From positions 274,742 through 338,741 of the forward strand of contig NZ_WHOB01000097.1 of the NCBI RefSeq assembly GCF_013141775.1: a stretch of DNA of 64,000 nucleotides, read 5' to 3'. The translations under genes and the position numbers were made by a program. Origin of the DNA: Paenibacillus phytohabitans. Its GTDB lineage: Bacteria > Bacillota > Bacilli > Paenibacillales > Paenibacillaceae. The number at the start of each line of letters is the position of its first letter. Positions within the stretch are counted from its first letter, which is position 1. Of this stretch, positions 24,272 through 33,919 are shown piece by piece. The notes below the pieces were generated by a model. That model had not been told where the DNA came from. It saw nothing but the letters and a program-made list of their open reading frames with translations, and did no database searches.

Positions 24272-26512
24272 ATGGTAAAAAGAATAAAACTTCGCACGCT
24301 GTTTATAGGAGGGTGTATTACCCTCTTTTTTCTTGTTTTAGTCGGCAGAGTTTTCTGGATTCAGGTAATGCAGAGTGAAAAGTGGCAGAAGGAAGCAGCT
24401 ACGCAGTGGGCACATACTTCAACCATCAAGGCGGTCCGCGGTGTGATTGAAGACCGTAACGGCAGTGTTCTGGCCAGTGACGTTCCTGCCTATACTGTTG
24501 TGGTTGACCCCGAGGTCATTGCCGAGAAGGGGATCGGCCAGGAGGTCATCCAGGGACTGAATGAACTGCTTGGCAAGCCTGAAGATCAGCTGAAGAAACT
24601 GGTAGAGGCCAAAGACGATAAGGGCAACTACTATAAGAACCGGGAGATCCGCAACGAAGGCTGGAAGATTAATCAGGATCTGGCCGATAAGGTAACGGCT
24701 TTTGTGGACAAGCTCAAGAAAGAGCATGATACCCTGGAAACGGGTGTAGGTCTCGTAAGGGAGCAGAAGCGTTATTATCCGAAGGATTCGCTGGCTGCGC
24801 ATATTCTGGGCTACACCGACAGGGACGGCAATGCGGTCATGGGTCTGGAAAAGTACTTCGACAAACAGCTCTCCGGTACGGATGGTAAGCTGAATTATCA
24901 GAGTGACGGCAAGGGAATCAAGCTGCCCGATTCGCAGGATAGCTACCAGCCTGTAGTGAACGGAAGCAATTTCAAGCTGACCATCGACAGCACCATTCAG
25001 CACTATATCGAAGAGGCGATGAAGAAGGCTTATGCCGAGTACAAACCAAAGTCGATAAGCGTCATTGCTGCCGATCCGAATACGATGGAGATTCTGGGAC
25101 TGGCAAATATGCCGACCTTCAATCCCAATGAATATTATGACCTTAATCAGGATGCGGCTGGCTTCTATAACCACGCGATCATGTCGAGATTTGAGCCGGG
25201 CTCCACGTTCAAGATTGTACCGCTGGCCGGTGCCGTTCAGGAGAAGCTGTTTAATCCCGAAGAGACCGTCCATTCGGGCTCTATCCGGATCAAAGGGTAC
25301 AGCAAACCGATCTATGATATGAACAGAGCCGGTTATGGAGATATCACCTTGCTTCAAGGGGTCAAACGTTCAAGTAACGTAGCCTTTGTCAAGATTGGTT
25401 ATGAGCTGCTGGGCCAGGAAAAGCTGCTGAAATATATCAAGGATTTCGGCTTTACGGAAAAGACAGGCATTGACCTTCCGGGTGAGACCACCGGTATTGT
25501 CAACCCGAATCCGAACAGGCCGATAGAGAATGCTACCTTGGCCTATGGCCATGGCAAGCTGCTGGTTACACCGATTCAGCAGCTCACGGCGATGGCTGCG
25601 ATTGCGAACGGCGGCAAGCTGATGGTGCCGCATGTAGTGAAGGAAGTTACCGATCCTAATACAGGCAAGACTACGGTGACTCAGCCGGAGGTTGTACGGC
25701 AGGTGATTTCAGAGGAAAGCGCCCGCGAAACCGGCAGCTACCTCGAGCAGGTCGTGGCAGACCAGGTAATCGGAACCGGACGGCATGCTTATATCGAAGG
25801 ATACCGGGTGGCCGGCAAGACCGGAACGGCGATTAAGCCTGACGGCAAGGGCGGGTATGACCGGGATAAGGTACTTGCCTCCTTCCTCGGCTACGCTCCG
25901 GCCAATAATCCGAAGATCGCGGTATTCGTCGTAATTGATGAGCCTGCGGATGCTGCCGGCGGCGGAGCCGCAGCCGGACCTATTTTCAAAGAGATAGTCT
26001 CGCAGTCCCTGCAATATATGGGCGTACCCAAAACGGTTGAATCGGATAACACAGTGGGAAGCAAAACGTCAGTCAAGCTGGCGGCTGACTCCTCAGAGCT
26101 GCGCAGTACACCTGATCTCGTGAACAAAACCGTTAAGGAATCCAGACAGCTGCTCCTTAATCAAGGCTTTGACTTCGAGATTGTCGGCACAGGGGCAAAG
26201 GTAATCAGCCAATATCCGGATAAGAGCACAAAGCTTGCCGCCGGACAGCGGATTTATCTGCTTACCCAGCAGGATGAAGCAATAACTATTCCCGATTTGA
26301 AGGGAGAATCTTTGCGTGATGCCCTGGAAATTCTCAATCTGCTCAAAGTAGGGATAACGGTTGAGGGCGAAGGTTATGTCACAGAGCAGACGCAGACCAA
26401 GAATAACAACAAAACGCATATTTCTCTGAAGCTCAGTCCCCTGAATGAATACGGGGAGAATATCCCTGTAGCCGTCAACGTTGACCCCGATGCAGAGGAT
26501 TCTGCGGAGTAG
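24272..26512 (+). CDS. pbpB: division-specific transpeptidase PBP2B (FtsI type) with PASTA domains
   Basis: Class B penicillin-binding protein that cross-links septal peptidoglycan. 746 residues: membrane anchor (about 10-30), PBP dimerisation domain, transpeptidase domain with active Ser311 in STFK, SSN at 367-369 and KTG at 516-518, then two C-terminal PASTA domains (about 610-665 and 668-740). The frame is open to 24182 in ftsL; ATG 24272 gives the short cytoplasmic head expected. Its ribosome site (GAGG) is weak, suggesting coupling to ftsL. Confidence 0.93.
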   Translation: MVKRIKLRTLFIGGCITLFFLVLVGRVFWIQVMQSEKWQKEAATQWAHTSTIKAVRGVIEDRNGSVLASDVPAYTVVVDPEVIAEKGIGQEVIQGLNELLGKPEDQLKKLVEAKDDKGNYYKNREIRNEGWKINQDLADKVTAFVDKLKKEHDTLETGVGLVREQKRYYPKDSLAAHILGYTDRDGNAVMGLEKYFDKQLSGTDGKLNYQSDGKGIKLPDSQDSYQPVVNGSNFKLTIDSTIQHYIEEAMKKAYAEYKPKSISVIAADPNTMEILGLANMPTFNPNEYYDLNQDAAGFYNHAIMSRFEPGSTFKIVPLAGAVQEKLFNPEETVHSGSIRIKGYSKPIYDMNRAGYGDITLLQGVKRSSNVAFVKIGYELLGQEKLLKYIKDFGFTEKTGIDLPGETTGIVNPNPNRPIENATLAYGHGKLLVTPIQQLTAMAAIANGGKLMVPHVVKEVTDPNTGKTTVTQPEVVRQVISEESARETGSYLEQVVADQVIGTGRHAYIEGYRVAGKTGTAIKPDGKGGYDRDKVLASFLGYAPANNPKIAVFVVIDEPADAAGGGAAAGPIFKEIVSQSLQYMGVPKTVESDNTVGSKTSVKLAADSSELRSTPDLVNKTVKESRQLLLNQGFDFEIVGTGAKVISQYPDKSTKLAAGQRIYLLTQQDEAITIPDLKGESLRDALEILNLLKVGITVEGEGYVTEQTQTKNNNKTHISLKLSPLNEYGENIPVAVNVDPDAEDSAE

Positions 26513-26604
26513 CGCCTGTATAGGCTTGTTCTAACCCCTGTTTGTCCCGAATAGTCATGAAGATAAGAGATCATGTCTATACGAGCGAAAGCGGGGAGAA
26601 CGGA

Positions 26605-28530
26605 ATGAAGGTTTCGAAAGTCGTAACTCGGCGGAGAATGCTGTGGACGCTGCTGGGACTGGCCGTGTTGTTCGGTTCGCTGGCCGTGCGTCTTGCCTAT
26701 GTACAGTTATCACAAGGGGAGAAGCTGAGCGCCAAGGCTGAGGAATCCTGGCGGCGGAATATTCCCTTCACCGCCAAACGCGGCGAGATTCTGGACAGGG
26801 AGGGCGTTGCACTGGCTTATAATATCAGCTCGCCAACGATCTATGCCATTCCTGTGCAGGTGAAGGAAAAGGAACAGACCGCGAAGCAGCTGGCTCCGCT
26901 GCTCGGTATGACCGAGGAGAAGCTGGTCACTCTGCTGACCCAAAAGAAAGCCTCGGTGAAACTGCAGCCCGGCGGCCGCAAAATTACGATGGAGCTTGCC
27001 GCGAGCATCCGTGATTTGCAGCTGCCGGGCATCGTTGTGGCTGAGGATAACAAACGGTATTATCCCTTTGGCGATTTAGCCGCACATATTCTCGGCTTCA
27101 CGGGAATAGACAATCAGGGGATCACCGGGATAGAGAGCATATACGATAAGCTGCTTCAGGGCAGCGCTGGCAATATATCGTATCTGTCCGATGCCGGAGG
27201 ACGGCTGATGCCTGGCTCCTCGGAGAAGTATACCGAGCCGCAGGACGGGCTGAGCCTGCAGCTGACGATTGATAAGCAGATTCAGTCGATCATGGAACGC
27301 GAGCTGGATCAGGCCATGGTGAAGTATCAGGCGCAAGGTGCCTGGTCGATTGCGATGGACCCCCGCAATGGTGAGATTCTAGCCATGGCAAGCCGTCCGG
27401 GTTATGAGCCGGGCTCCTATAAGGAATACGATGCCGATGTATATAACCGGAATCTGCCGATCTGGATGACGTACGAACCGGGGTCCACCTTCAAGATCAT
27501 TACCCTGGCTGCTGCACTGCAGGAGGGGAAGGTTGATCTGCAGCATGAGCATTTTTTCGATCCGGGATATATTGAAGTGGGCGGTGCCAAGCTGCGCTGC
27601 TGGAAAAAAGGCGGCCACGGAAGCCAGACGTTCCTTGAAGTGGTGGAGAACTCCTGCAACCCCGGGTTTGTTGCCCTGGGACAGCGTCTCGGCAAGGATA
27701 CCCTGTTTAAGTATATCCGTGATTTCGGGTTTGGCACGAAGACAGGGATCGACCTCAACGGTGAAGCGAACGGGATTCTGTTCAAGCCGGCGCAGGTAGG
27801 TCCGGTCGAGCTTGCTACCACGGCCTTTGGCCAAGGGGTATCCGTAACACCGATCCAGCAGATTGCTGCGGTGTCTGCAGCAATTAACGGCGGCAGGCTG
27901 TATACTCCGCATGTTGCCAAAGCCTGGATTAATCCGGATACCGGTAATATAGTATCCGAGGTAGAGCCGGAGGAAGTGCGGCAGGTGATCTCGGAGGAGA
28001 CTTCGAAGAAGGTGCGGGCCGCCCTTGAGAGCGTGGTTGCCAAAGGCACAGGCCGGCCGGCGTTTATTGACGGCTACCGTGTGGGCGGCAAGACAGGGAC
28101 GGCACAGAAGGTTATTAACGGCCGGTATTCTCCTACGGAGCATATCGTTTCTTTTATCGGATTTGCACCAGCGGATGATCCGCAGATCGTAGTCTACACT
28201 GCAGTTGACAATCCCAAGGGAATTCAGTTTGGGGGTGTGGTAGCAGCTCCGATCGTCCAGAATATTCTTGAGGATTCGCTTCATTATCTGAAGGTTCCGC
28301 AGCGTAAGGATCAGCTGCCGAAGACCTATAAATATGGGGAGACTCCGATTGTAACAGTTCCCGATTTAACAGGAGCTACCGTTCAGGATATTTATGAGGA
28401 TTTGAACATGAATTTCATGCTGGCCCGCTCCGGATCAGGCAATACAGTGATTAATCAGGCACCCAAAGCGGGGGCAAGAGTGGAGCAGGGTTCAACCATC
28501 CGGATTTATATGGGAACTTCCAGTGAATAA
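26605..28530 (+). CDS. spoVD: sporulation-specific penicillin-binding protein SpoVD
   Basis: Class B PBP needed for spore cortex peptidoglycan, working with SpoVE. 641 residues: membrane anchor (about 15-35), dimerisation domain, active Ser294 in STFK, SCN at 350-352, KTG at 496-498, one PASTA domain at the C-terminus (about 585-638). ATG 26605 with GGGGAG in front is preferred to ATG 26557 and TTG 26542, which lack ribosome sites. Second of two tandem PBPs, with murE next, exactly as in B. subtilis; a vegetative role cannot be excluded. Confidence 0.88.
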   Translation: MKVSKVVTRRRMLWTLLGLAVLFGSLAVRLAYVQLSQGEKLSAKAEESWRRNIPFTAKRGEILDREGVALAYNISSPTIYAIPVQVKEKEQTAKQLAPLLGMTEEKLVTLLTQKKASVKLQPGGRKITMELAASIRDLQLPGIVVAEDNKRYYPFGDLAAHILGFTGIDNQGITGIESIYDKLLQGSAGNISYLSDAGGRLMPGSSEKYTEPQDGLSLQLTIDKQIQSIMERELDQAMVKYQAQGAWSIAMDPRNGEILAMASRPGYEPGSYKEYDADVYNRNLPIWMTYEPGSTFKIITLAAALQEGKVDLQHEHFFDPGYIEVGGAKLRCWKKGGHGSQTFLEVVENSCNPGFVALGQRLGKDTLFKYIRDFGFGTKTGIDLNGEANGILFKPAQVGPVELATTAFGQGVSVTPIQQIAAVSAAINGGRLYTPHVAKAWINPDTGNIVSEVEPEEVRQVISEETSKKVRAALESVVAKGTGRPAFIDGYRVGGKTGTAQKVINGRYSPTEHIVSFIGFAPADDPQIVVYTAVDNPKGIQFGGVVAAPIVQNILEDSLHYLKVPQRKDQLPKTYKYGETPIVTVPDLTGATVQDIYEDLNMNFMLARSGSGNTVINQAPKAGARVEQGSTIRIYMGTSSE

Positions 28531-28566
28531 TAGGGTAGTCTGACAAATGTAGAGTGAGGGATTACT

Positions 28567-30054
28567 ATGAAAATTAATGAATTGTCATCCTGTCTTGCCG
28601 CTTCGCGTCTATACGGGGAAGGTGAGACCGAGATTACGGATTTGCAGGTGGATTCCCGCAAGGTTAAGCCGGGCGATTTGTTCATTTGCCTGCCCGGCCA
28701 TACAGTGGACGGACATGATTACGCACCGCAGGCAGCCGCAAGCGGTGCGGCTGCCCTAGTCTGTGAGCGGAAGCTGGAAATCGATCTGCCGCAGATCGTG
28801 GTAGATGACTGCCGGTTTGCGATGTCCGTGCTGTCGAATGCGTTCTTCGGCTCACCCAGCAGCCGGATGAAGATGATTGGGATTACCGGGACCAACGGCA
28901 AAACCACCACTACGTATCTGATTGAGAAAATCATGCAGGACCATGGCGTGAAGACGGGGCTGATCGGGACGATTCAGATGCGTTATGACGGACAAAGCTA
29001 TCCGATGTCCGGTACTACGCAGGAATCGCTTGAGCTTCAGCGCACTTTGAACGATATGGCCTCCAAAGGAGTGCAGTGCTGTGTGATGGAGGTATCCTCC
29101 CATGCACTTCAGCAGGGACGGGTGAAGGGAACGGACTACCGCACAGCGATATTCACTAACCTGACTCAGGATCATCTGGATTATCACCATACGATGGAGG
29201 AGTACCGCGCGGCTAAGGCATTGTTCTTCTCGCGGCTTGGCAATGTGATCTCTCCGTGGAAGGAAGAGCGTAAATATGCAGTTCTCAACGCGGATGATGC
29301 AGCAAGCAGTTATTTTGCTGACCAGACCGCTGCGGAAGTGATTACATATGGTATCGACAACCCTGCCAATGTCCGGGCCTCTCAAATTTCGATCACGTCC
29401 AAAGGAACTTTTTTCCATGTGGATACGTTTAAGGGGGAGACAGATATTTCGCTCCGGATGGTCGGCAAGTTCAATGTCTATAATGCACTTGCGGCCATTA
29501 CTGCTGCTCTGCTGGAGGATGTGCCGCTGGAAGATATCAAAGCCAGTCTGGAGTCAGTAGCCGGTGTGGACGGACGTGTCGAGTCTGTGGATGCCGGACA
29601 GGATTTCGCGGTCATCGTAGACTACGCGCATACGCCGGATGGTCTGGAGAATGTGCTGAAGGCTGTCTGTGAATTCGCTGCCGGCAAGGTAATTACCGTC
29701 TTTGGCTGCGGGGGAGACCGGGATACGACCAAACGGCCGCTGATGGGCAAAATAGCTGCCAAATACAGTGATCATGTCATGGTTACCTCCGACAATCCCC
29801 GGACAGAGGATCCGCTGCTGATTCTGCGCGATATTGAAGCGGGACTTCTTGAGGACGGCGTATCACAGGAACGGTATGAGATGATTCCCGACCGGCGGGA
29901 AGCGATCAGAAAAGCTATTGAAATGGCAAGCCCCGGCGATGTAGTATTGATTGCGGGGAAAGGTCATGAGACCTATCAGCTAATCGGCGGGGTCGTTCAT
30001 GATTTTGATGACCGCATCGTAGCCAAAGAAGTGATAAGGGGCCGAAGCTATTGA
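28567..30054 (+). CDS. murE: UDP-MurNAc-tripeptide synthetase MurE (meso-DAP adding)
   Basis: ATP-dependent addition of the third stem-peptide residue to UDP-MurNAc-L-Ala-D-Glu. 495 residues with three Mur ligase domains: ATP loop GTNGKT at 108-113, STGTTQES-like segment for UDP-MurNAc (MSGTTQESLEL), and the DNPRTEDP motif in the third domain. That DNPR signature marks meso-diaminopimelate enzymes rather than lysine enzymes, so the wall is predicted to be A1gamma mDAP type. Stop overlaps the murF start by 4 bp. Confidence 0.95.
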   Translation: MKINELSSCLAASRLYGEGETEITDLQVDSRKVKPGDLFICLPGHTVDGHDYAPQAAASGAAALVCERKLEIDLPQIVVDDCRFAMSVLSNAFFGSPSSRMKMIGITGTNGKTTTTYLIEKIMQDHGVKTGLIGTIQMRYDGQSYPMSGTTQESLELQRTLNDMASKGVQCCVMEVSSHALQQGRVKGTDYRTAIFTNLTQDHLDYHHTMEEYRAAKALFFSRLGNVISPWKEERKYAVLNADDAASSYFADQTAAEVITYGIDNPANVRASQISITSKGTFFHVDTFKGETDISLRMVGKFNVYNALAAITAALLEDVPLEDIKASLESVAGVDGRVESVDAGQDFAVIVDYAHTPDGLENVLKAVCEFAAGKVITVFGCGGDRDTTKRPLMGKIAAKYSDHVMVTSDNPRTEDPLLILRDIEAGLLEDGVSQERYEMIPDRREAIRKAIEMASPGDVVLIAGKGHETYQLIGGVVHDFDDRIVAKEVIRGRSY

Positions 30055-31463
30055 TTACAAGAACGCTGTATACTATCGCGGGAATGTGCGGGGGAGAGCT
30101 GTCCTCTGCTGAAGATAAGGATATTGAACTTGCGGGAGTCGTAACCGATTCCCGCAAAATTACGCCTGCCTGCCTGTTCGTTCCGCTGGCCGGAGACAAC
30201 TTTGACGGCCATCATTACGCTGCTGCCTCTCTGGCATCAGGAGCGGCCGCTACGCTCTGGCAGCGGGATAAGGGGCCTGCGCCTGAAGGCGGTCCTGTTA
30301 TTCTGGTTGAGGATACACTGGCCGCTTTGCAGAGACTGTCCTCGGCATATCTGGGGGAGCTCGCGCCGCGTGTAGTCGCCGTGACAGGCAGCAATGGCAA
30401 GACAACGACCAAAGATATGATTACCGCTCTTCTTGAAGTGCAGTACAAGGTACACAAAACACAGGGCAATTTCAATAATCACATCGGTCTGCCGCTTACG
30501 ATTCTCTCCATGGACAGTGATGTTGAGATTGCTGTGCTGGAGATGGGCATGAGCTCGCGCGGTGAGATTGCCCTGCTGTCCAGGATAGCTGCCCCTGATG
30601 TGGCTGTGATTACCAATGTGGGCGAATCCCATCTGCTGCAGCTCGGGTCCCGCAAGGAAATTGCCCGGGCGAAGCTTGAGATTGTGGACGGACTTAAGCC
30701 GGGCGGCCTACTCATCTATAACGGGGATGAACCGCTGCTCGCAGAAGTTATGGCAGAGCCCGGGTTTAATCCGCCGGAAGGGATGCTCAGCTTCCGTTTC
30801 GGGCTGTCCGGAGACAATGATGACTATCCTTCAGGTCTCATGACTCATGGCGCTGGAATGACCTTCACTTCGCATCTTCATGCCGAGCGTGCCTTCACGC
30901 TGCCTCTGCCGGGGCGTCACAATGTCATTAACGCACTCGCTGCACTAGCGGTTGCCCGGCATTTCCGTGTGACTGACGAGAATATAGAGACCGGATTAGC
31001 CGGGCTTAAGCTGACCGGCATGCGGATTGAAGTGATGCAGGCAGCGAACGGGCTGACGCTGCTGAACGATGCTTACAATGCCAGCCCTACGTCCATGAGA
31101 GCAGCGATAGATGTGCTGCAGTCCATGAAGTGCAGCGGGAGCAAAATCGCAGTGCTGGGGGACATGCTGGAACTTGGGCCTGATGAAGTTCTGTTCCACC
31201 AGCAGATCGGCAGCTATCTCGATCCTGCATCGACGGATGAGGTATACACTTACGGACCGCTCGCTGCTCATATTGCTGCGGCTGCGGCGGAGAGATTCGG
31301 GGCCGGACATGTATTTGCTTTTGAAGACAAAGAAGCCTTAATCACGGCCTTGAATACCAAATGTGGGCCCAGGGATGTAGTACTCTTCAAAGCGTCCCGG
31401 GGGATGCGTCTGGAGGAAGTGCTTCACCGCCTGAAAGAATATTCTGAAGCTGACTTAAACTAA
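30051..31463 (+). CDS. murF: UDP-MurNAc-tripeptide:D-Ala-D-Ala ligase MurF
   Basis: Adds D-Ala-D-Ala to complete the pentapeptide precursor. 470 residues: N-terminal domain with GVVTDSRKITPACLFVPLAG, ATP loop GSNGKTTTKDMI near 110-121, EMGMSSRGEI, and LNDAYNASPTSM. TTG start whose TTGA shares bases with the murE stop, indicating translational coupling. In B. subtilis murF lies outside the division cluster; here it is between murE and mraY, the order seen in many other bacteria. Confidence 0.95.
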   Translation: MITRTLYTIAGMCGGELSSAEDKDIELAGVVTDSRKITPACLFVPLAGDNFDGHHYAAASLASGAAATLWQRDKGPAPEGGPVILVEDTLAALQRLSSAYLGELAPRVVAVTGSNGKTTTKDMITALLEVQYKVHKTQGNFNNHIGLPLTILSMDSDVEIAVLEMGMSSRGEIALLSRIAAPDVAVITNVGESHLLQLGSRKEIARAKLEIVDGLKPGGLLIYNGDEPLLAEVMAEPGFNPPEGMLSFRFGLSGDNDDYPSGLMTHGAGMTFTSHLHAERAFTLPLPGRHNVINALAALAVARHFRVTDENIETGLAGLKLTGMRIEVMQAANGLTLLNDAYNASPTSMRAAIDVLQSMKCSGSKIAVLGDMLELGPDEVLFHQQIGSYLDPASTDEVYTYGPLAAHIAAAAAERFGAGHVFAFEDKEALITALNTKCGPRDVVLFKASRGMRLEEVLHRLKEYSEADLN

Positions 31464-31479
31464 TGGAGGGGGTGTACCC

Positions 31480-32445
31480 ATGGATTATCAATTACTTCTG
31501 CTGACTATTGCTGTGTCCTTTATCCTTGCGGTCATTGCCGCTCCGCTGATTATCCCGCTGCTGCGCCGGATGAAGTTCGGACAACAGGTTCGCGACGACG
31601 GGCCTCAGACCCATCTGAAGAAGGCGGGAACGCCTACAATGGGCGGAATTATCATCATGGTGGCATTCACGTTGTCTTTTCTGAAATTTTCGGTGATTAA
31701 TTCGGATTTCTACGTACTTCTGGTAGCTACGCTGGGTTACGGTCTGATCGGTTTCCTGGATGACTATATTAAAATTGCCTTCAAACGTTCCCTAGGGCTG
31801 ACGGCACGCCAGAAGCTTGCCGGCCAGCTGCTGGTTGGTATCATTCTCTGCGCCCTGCTCATTTCCGGCGGACATCATACAAACATCAGCATTCCGGGAA
31901 CATCGGTGAGCTTTGACTGGGGCGGCTGGTTCTACTATCCGTTTATTGTCCTGATGATGATGGCGGTAACCAATGCGGTTAACTTCACGGATGGTGTGGA
32001 CGGACTGCTGTCCGGTGTCAGTGCGATCGCGCTCGCTGCTTTTGCTGTAGTCGCCATGCAGGCAACCTCCATTGCTGCCGGTGTCTGCGCTGCAGCGATG
32101 ATTGGTGCAGTACTTGGCTTTCTGGTATTCAATGCCCATCCGGCTAAAGTGTTCATGGGTGATTTCGGCTCCTTCGGGATTGGCGGCGCGATTGGCGCGA
32201 TTGCCATTGTAACGAAGACCGAGCTGCTCTTCGTGGTGATCGGCGGTGTCTTCGTAGTCGAAATGCTGTCCGTAATTATTCAGGTTGCTTCGTTCAAAAC
32301 ACGGGGCAAACGGGTGTTCCGAATGAGCCCGATCCATCATCACTTTGAGCTGGGCGGCTGGTCGGAGTGGCGTGTGGTTGTCTCCTTCTGGGCGGTGAGC
32401 CTGGTGCTCGCGGCTGTTGGACTATATCTCATCAAGGGGTTGTAA
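31480..32445 (+). CDS. mraY: phospho-MurNAc-pentapeptide transferase MraY
   Basis: Integral membrane enzyme forming lipid I from UDP-MurNAc-pentapeptide and undecaprenyl phosphate. 321 residues with about ten membrane helices. Signature motifs are KKAGTPTMGG after the first helix, FLDDYIK with the catalytic Asp pair, NAVNFTDGVDGL, FMGDFGSF and the histidine triad PIHHHFE. GGAGGGGGT ribosome site before the ATG. Confidence 0.96.
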   Translation: MDYQLLLLTIAVSFILAVIAAPLIIPLLRRMKFGQQVRDDGPQTHLKKAGTPTMGGIIIMVAFTLSFLKFSVINSDFYVLLVATLGYGLIGFLDDYIKIAFKRSLGLTARQKLAGQLLVGIILCALLISGGHHTNISIPGTSVSFDWGGWFYYPFIVLMMMAVTNAVNFTDGVDGLLSGVSAIALAAFAVVAMQATSIAAGVCAAAMIGAVLGFLVFNAHPAKVFMGDFGSFGIGGAIGAIAIVTKTELLFVVIGGVFVVEMLSVIIQVASFKTRGKRVFRMSPIHHHFELGGWSEWRVVVSFWAVSLVLAAVGLYLIKGL

Positions 32446-32448
32446 CAT

Positions 32449-33870
32449 ATGAAGCATCCGGATTTGTACCGTGGTGAAGAAGTGGTCGTCCTGGGGCTCG
32501 CCAAAAGCGGCGTCCAGGTGGCCAAGGTGCTGCATGAGCGCGGCGCGGTTGTAACGGTCAATGATAAAAAGGAAAGAGATCAAAGTCCCGAAGCTTCCGA
32601 ACTGGAATCTTTGGGAATTTCTGTTATATGCGGCGGGCATCCGGAGGGGCTGATTCATGAGGGTGTTGCGCTTGTTGTTAAGAATCCGGGGATTCCCTAT
32701 TCCGTGGCTCCGGTGCAGCAGGCTCTTGGGCTTGGCATCGAAGTCGTAACGGAGGTAGAGGTGGCTTACCATCTCTGCGCCGCACCTATGATCGGTATTA
32801 CGGGCTCCAACGGGAAGACGACTACAACGACCTGGGTTGGCCGTATGCTGGAGGCAGCGGGGATGAGGCCTATAGTTGCCGGGAACATCGGTACGCCGCT
32901 CTGTCAGGCCGCTCAGGAGGCTGACGTGGACAACTGGATGGTTGTCGAGCTCAGCAGCTTCCAGCTCAAGGGCACGGAAGCCTTTCGGCCCAAGGTCGCT
33001 GCCCTGTTGAATGTTGCCGAGACCCATCTGGATTATCATGGGGGGATGGAGGATTATGTGGCCTCCAAATCCAAGCTGTTCGCGAATCAGGGGCCAAGCG
33101 ACACGGCTGTACTGAACTGGGATGATCCGGTGTGCCGCGAGCTGGTTCCTTATATCAAAGCAGGAATCCTGCCCTTCTCCATGACCGAAGAACTGGTTCA
33201 GGGCATCTTTGTCCGTCCATCCTTTGTGCCGGAGACAGAAGATGCTCTGAAGCGGGTGATCATCTACCGGGATTATACGGAGAGCGAGACCGAAATAGCC
33301 GATGTGGATTCAATCGGCCTTCCGGGCCGCTTCAATGTGGAGAATGCACTGGCCGCCTGCGGCATCGCCATTGCCGCAGGCGCGGACCCGGCAGTGCTTG
33401 GCGGAGTGCTGGCTTCCTTCCGCGGTGTGGAGCACCGGCTGGAATATGTGACTGACAAGGCGGGAGCCGCCTACTATAACAATTCCAAGGCTACCAATTC
33501 CAAAGCTACAGCCATGGCGCTGGGGTCCTTCAAGAAGCCGGTCATCCTCGTTGCCGGAGGGCTGGACCGCGGTTCTGATTATATGGAGCTGCTGCCTGTC
33601 CTCGGCGGGAACGTCAAGGCACTGGTGGCTCTTGGGGAGACGAAGGACAAGCTGGCCGCGGTTGCGCAGCTGGCAGGAGTAAAGACAATCATCTCCGTCG
33701 ATAATGGGGAGAGCGCCGCCGCCGTGCTGCAAGAGGCCGTGCGGGAGGCTTCCGCTCTTGCGGAAGCAGGAGATGTAGTTCTCCTCTCTCCTGCCTGTGC
33801 CAGCTGGGATATGTTTACATCCTATGAGGAGCGCGGGCGTATTTTTAAAGAGGCGGTGCATAACCTTTAA
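32449..33870 (+). CDS. murD: UDP-MurNAc-L-Ala:D-Glu ligase MurD
   Basis: Adds D-glutamate to UDP-MurNAc-L-alanine in the cytosol. 473 residues. N-terminal uracil-binding Rossmann domain (VVLGLAKSGVQVAKVL), ATP loop GITGSNGKTTTTTWV near 114-128, ELSSFQLKG, NWDDP, and the third domain with NNSKATN, where the Ser/Lys/Thr contact the substrate. The ATG follows the mraY stop at once. Confidence 0.95.
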   Translation: MKHPDLYRGEEVVVLGLAKSGVQVAKVLHERGAVVTVNDKKERDQSPEASELESLGISVICGGHPEGLIHEGVALVVKNPGIPYSVAPVQQALGLGIEVVTEVEVAYHLCAAPMIGITGSNGKTTTTTWVGRMLEAAGMRPIVAGNIGTPLCQAAQEADVDNWMVVELSSFQLKGTEAFRPKVAALLNVAETHLDYHGGMEDYVASKSKLFANQGPSDTAVLNWDDPVCRELVPYIKAGILPFSMTEELVQGIFVRPSFVPETEDALKRVIIYRDYTESETEIADVDSIGLPGRFNVENALAACGIAIAAGADPAVLGGVLASFRGVEHRLEYVTDKAGAAYYNNSKATNSKATAMALGSFKKPVILVAGGLDRGSDYMELLPVLGGNVKALVALGETKDKLAAVAQLAGVKTIISVDNGESAAAVLQEAVREASALAEAGDVVLLSPACASWDMFTSYEERGRIFKEAVHNL

Positions 33871-33919
33871 GTAGGGGGGTGGATAAGCCCCTACTACGGA
33901 TGCAAGAGGTGTGCTCCTG